Shown piece after piece: positions 61,484 through 64,000 of a stretch of 64,000 nt of DNA. A model generated the notes under the pieces. That model saw nothing but the letters and a program-made list of their open reading frames with translations. It was not told the DNA's origin and did no database searches. Both the position numbers and the translations under genes were made by a program. How positions within the stretch are numbered: position 1 is the first letter of the stretch; each line of letters starts with the position of its first letter. Where the stretch lies: positions 48,864 to 112,863 of the forward strand of contig ONWA01000010.1 in the NCBI GenBank assembly GCA_900321425.1, written 5' to 3'. The stretch is from an uncultured Prevotellaceae bacterium (lineage in GTDB: Bacteria; Bacteroidota; Bacteroidia; Bacteroidales; Bacteroidaceae).

Positions 61484-61590
61484 AAGATTGAAAAATTGAA
61501 GTAATGCTAATATTGAAGAATTAAAAGATTGAAAATTTGAAGTAAAAGAACTTCAATTCTTCAATTCTTCAACTTTTAAATTTTAAGAAC
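61478..61590. repeat. Inverted octamer repeat between alpha and beta subunit genes
   Basis: ATTGAAGAATTGAAAGATTG-type units, then the reverse orientation (CTTCAATTCTTCAATTCTTC), ending TTCAACTTTTAAATTTTAA as before gltD. It ends 2 bp before the ATG at 61592. Confidence 0.82.
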
Positions 61591-61591
61591 A

Positions 61592-62362
61592 ATGGATAGA
61601 AATCAAATCATTTCACCCGAAAATATCGTCTGCAAGAAGCCGACGTTGATGAACGACAATCATATGCACTATTGTCCAGGCTGTAGTCATGGTGTGGTGC
61701 ACAAACTTATTGCCGAAGTGATTGAAGAGATGGGGATGGAAGACAAAGCCGTAGGTGTATCGCCTGTTGGCTGTGCCGTCTTCGCGTACAATTATATAGA
61801 TATTGACTGGCAGGAGGCTGCCCACGGACGTGCTCCCGCATTGGCTACAGGTATCAAGCGCTGCTGGCCCGATCGTCTGGTGTTCACTTACCAGGGTGAT
61901 GGCGACTTGGCATGTATCGGTACCTGTGAAACCATCCATGCCCTGAACCGTGGTGAGAATATTGTGATCATCTTCGTGAACAATGCCATCTATGGTATGA
62001 CTGGCGGTCAGATGGCGCCAACCACACTGATTGGTCAGAAAACGTCTACCTGTCCTTATGGTCGTGATCCTGAGATTCATGGCTATCCCCTGAAGATGGC
62101 CGATATCGCTGCTCAGTTGGAGGGGACCTGCTACGTGACTCGTCAGAGCGTGGAGAGTGTAGGCTCTATCAACAAGGCAAAAAAGGCATTGCGCAAGGCT
62201 TTTGAGGCTTCGATGGCTGGTAAGGGCTCTTCGCTCGTAGAGTTTGTCTCTACCTGCAATAGCGGTTGGAAACTTACTCCTGCCAAGGCTAATGAGTGGA
62301 TGAAGGAGAATATGTTCCCCTTCTATCCTAAAGGTGACTTGAAAGACACGACGGGGATTTAA
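61592..62362 (+). CDS. 2-oxoacid:ferredoxin oxidoreductase, beta (TPP-binding) subunit
   Basis: 256 aa. The cysteine region is MHYCPGCSHGVVHKLIAEVI; the TPP-binding motif is FTYQGDGDLACIGTCETIHA with NNAIYGMTGGQMAPTT following; CPYGRDPEIHGYPLKMADIA resembles KorB/VorA proteins. Between the alpha and gamma genes, which fixes its role. Confidence 0.92.
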   Translation: MDRNQIISPENIVCKKPTLMNDNHMHYCPGCSHGVVHKLIAEVIEEMGMEDKAVGVSPVGCAVFAYNYIDIDWQEAAHGRAPALATGIKRCWPDRLVFTYQGDGDLACIGTCETIHALNRGENIVIIFVNNAIYGMTGGQMAPTTLIGQKTSTCPYGRDPEIHGYPLKMADIAAQLEGTCYVTRQSVESVGSINKAKKALRKAFEASMAGKGSSLVEFVSTCNSGWKLTPAKANEWMKENMFPFYPKGDLKDTTGI

Positions 62363-62470
62363 TGGAGAGTTGAAGAATTGAAGAATTGAAAAATTGAAGG
62401 CTGCGATTGAGCGAGAACAGAGCCAAACTTGTTTGAGCTATGTCGAGCGTGAGCAGGCTCGATGCGCAGC
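62363..62470. repeat. Octamer units plus an interspersed inverted repeat before the gamma gene
   Basis: GAAGAATTGAAGAATTG units, then a 72 bp element whose ends pair: GCTGCGATTGAGC (62400-62412) with GCTCGATGCGCAGC (62457-62470). Its middle, GAACAGAGCCAAACTTGTTT, looks like a family of dispersed Prevotella repeats. Confidence 0.65.
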
Positions 62471-63019
62471 ATGATGAAGAAAGAAATCATTATTTCAGGT
62501 TTCGGAGGTCAGGGCGTGCTCTCGATGGGTAAGATTCTGGCCTATAGTGGACTGATGGAGGATAAGGAAGTGACATGGATGCCTGCCTACGGTCCTGAAC
62601 AGCGTGGTGGTACGGCGAATGTGACGGTCATTGTCAGTGACGAGCGTATCTCTTCGCCCATCCTTAGCAAATACGACATTGCTATCGTGCTCAACCAACC
62701 CTCACTGGAGAAGTTTGAACCCAAAATCAAACCAGGTGGTATCCTGATATACGACGGTTTTGGTATCATCAACAAACCAACCCGGAAAGATATTACCATC
62801 TATGAGATCAATGCAATGGATAAAGCAGCTGAGATGAAGAACGGTAAGGTGTTCAACATGATCGTATTGGGAGGACTGCTGAAAGTGGCTCCGGTAGTGA
62901 GCGATAAGGGCGTAGAGAAGGCATTGAAGAAAACACTGCCTGAGCGTCACCATGCTCTGATACCCCTGAATATGGAGGCTATCAAGGCAGGACGGGATAT
63001 TATCCGTAAAATTGACTGA
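62471..63019 (+). CDS. 2-oxoacid:ferredoxin oxidoreductase, gamma subunit
   Basis: 182 aa from ATG 62471, directly after the inverted repeat; ATGs at 62462 and 62474 are alternatives. Gamma family features: EIIISGFGGQGVLSMGKILA at the N-terminus and WMPAYGPEQRGGTANVTVIV. It closes the four-gene operon. Confidence 0.92.
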   Translation: MMKKEIIISGFGGQGVLSMGKILAYSGLMEDKEVTWMPAYGPEQRGGTANVTVIVSDERISSPILSKYDIAIVLNQPSLEKFEPKIKPGGILIYDGFGIINKPTRKDITIYEINAMDKAAEMKNGKVFNMIVLGGLLKVAPVVSDKGVEKALKKTLPERHHALIPLNMEAIKAGRDIIRKID

Positions 63020-63112
63020 TTATATATATAATAAGGTATGACAAGCTTACGCTAAAAAAGTTATCACAAATCAGTAATTTCAACAAAAAAACGCATTTTT
63101 CCCCTAAATTTC

Positions 63113-63143
63113 TTGGTTGGTATTGTTTTTTTTATTTACTTTG
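63113..63143 (+). promoter_or_regulatory. Promoter of the OmpA-like gene
   Basis: TTG (63113-63115), a 20 bp spacer, then TTACTTTG, one base from the TAnnTTTG consensus, 62 bp before the ATG. Confidence 0.6.
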
Positions 63144-63205
63144 CACCCGAATTCATAAAAAGACTATAGTTTTAGTAACAGTTTAATATTTTTTTAAGTT
63201 AGAAA

Positions 63206-64000
63206 ATGAAAAAGTTATTTTTGATTCTTGCTGCCGCTATGATGACAGCATCTGTATCTGCTCAGAAGACGACAGTTACAGCCAACAAGACATGGGATAA
63301 CTGGTATATCGGTTTCAACGCCGGTGCTGCTACTCCTATGCACAAGTATGATGTAATTCCTGAGGCCGTTGGTTTCTTCAAGGGTTTTGCTCCTACTGTA
63401 GGTGTTCGTGTAGGTAAGAACCTGACCACCGTATTCGGTCTGGCATTGGATGCCAACGTATTCATGGGTTCTGCAGACAAGTCTCTGATGAACACTAAGA
63501 CTTTCATCGACGCCATGAACCTCGACCTGATGGCTACATTTAACCTGATGAACGCTTTTGGCGGTTACAAGGGTGAGCCTCGTACCTTCGAGATCAGCGC
63601 TTTAGGTGGTGCAGGATGGACTCATTACTTTGGTGTTCGCAAGATGAATACCCTTCAGATCAAGGCTGCTTTGGATTTCGCATTCAACCTGGGTGCTAAG
63701 AAGGCTTGGCAGGTTTATATCGAGCCTGCAGTGCTCTATGGCGTAAAGACCTGGGGTGGCTGGGGTTCTGCTTTTGCTGTTAACCCATTCACCGATGGTA
63801 GCAAGATTAACTCTCAGAACGGTATGTTCCAGCTGACCGCTGGTGTTGTTTACAAGTTCGGTAACAGCAACGGTACTCACAACTTCAAGATTGAGCAGCT
63901 CCGTGACCAGGCTGAGATCGACGGTCTGAACAGCAAGATCAACGAGCTCCGCAGCGCTAACGAGGCTAAGGATGGTGAGCTGGCAGCTAAGGACCGCAAG
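63206..64000 (+). CDS. OmpA-like outer-membrane protein (3' end outside window)
   Basis: 265 codons visible. Signal peptide MKKLFLILAAAMMTASVSAQ. Residues about 25-220 read as an eight-stranded beta-barrel (NWYIGFNAGAATPM; GAGWTHYFGVRKM; QVYIEPAVLYGVKTWGGW; FQLTAGVVYKFG). A coiled-coil begins (EIDGLNSKINELRSANEAKD) that in this family leads to a periplasmic OmpA domain. That peptidoglycan-binding domain would lie beyond the window. Probably an abundant outer-membrane protein, judging from its codon use (many GGT, CGT, AAG, CTG codons). Confidence 0.82.
   Translation, partial: MKKLFLILAAAMMTASVSAQKTTVTANKTWDNWYIGFNAGAATPMHKYDVIPEAVGFFKGFAPTVGVRVGKNLTTVFGLALDANVFMGSADKSLMNTKTFIDAMNLDLMATFNLMNAFGGYKGEPRTFEISALGGAGWTHYFGVRKMNTLQIKAALDFAFNLGAKKAWQVYIEPAVLYGVKTWGGWGSAFAVNPFTDGSKINSQNGMFQLTAGVVYKFGNSNGTHNFKIEQLRDQAEIDGLNSKINELRSANEAKDGELAAKDRK

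Overview
The window looks like a chromosomal segment of a Prevotella-like member of the Bacteroidales. The reasons are the TAnnTTTG -7 boxes (often with TTG or TTTG 19-20 bp upstream), the large type III glutamine synthetase, DapL-type lysine synthesis, an UpxY antiterminator beside an exopolysaccharide locus, and AT-rich octamer arrays of the TTCAATTC type between and inside genes. No tRNA, rRNA or CRISPR array was seen.

Layout. (1) 1-19.4 kb is a nitrogen and glutamine block. On the minus strand are pyrG-purF-asnB-carA, all glutamine amidotransferases, and glnK-amt-porin. On the plus strand are gltB-gltD-dapF-dapL-glnN. Ammonium import, PII sensing, GS/GOGAT assimilation and five glutamine-using enzymes sit side by side. 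(2) 19.5-23.8 kb holds ffh, folD, a small TPR protein, an exported protein and a DinD homologue. (3) 23.8-29 kb is an accessory strip: an UpxY-type antiterminator with a structured leader; a Panacea-type toxin-antitoxin pair; a second two-gene module; an ORF6N remnant; four copies of an approximately 150 bp repeat that folds into four hairpins with compensatory changes between copies; an 11 bp tandem repeat; a duplicated promoter; and six palindromes spaced almost exactly 22 bp apart. (4) 29.0-30.4 kb is a three-ORF module built around a CHAT/caspase-like protein. (5) 30.4-52.6 kb is an exopolysaccharide locus: flippase, EpsG-type polymerase, glycosyltransferases, TupA-like ATP-grasp, HisC-like aminotransferase, CapK/PaaK-like ligase, PHP phosphoesterase, bi-domain oxidoreductase, heparinase-like protein, wecB, wecC, epimerase, initiating WecA-type transferase and WbuC cupin. 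(6) 52.8-60 kb is a second accessory, defence-like strip: an AAA ATPase with an overlapping TOPRIM-like partner, a SEC-C protein, translationally coupled micro-ORFs, a second Panacea protein and an SF2 helicase. (7) 60-63 kb encodes a four-subunit 2-oxoacid:ferredoxin oxidoreductase. (8) The window ends inside an OmpA-like outer-membrane protein.

The best candidates for something undescribed are the four-hairpin repeat with its cassette-like arrangement (25.4-28.5 kb), the 22 bp palindrome array (28.57-28.69 kb), the CHAT-like module (29.0-30.4 kb) and the ATPase/TOPRIM pair (52.9-54.7 kb). All family assignments come from reading motifs by eye; no database search was run.
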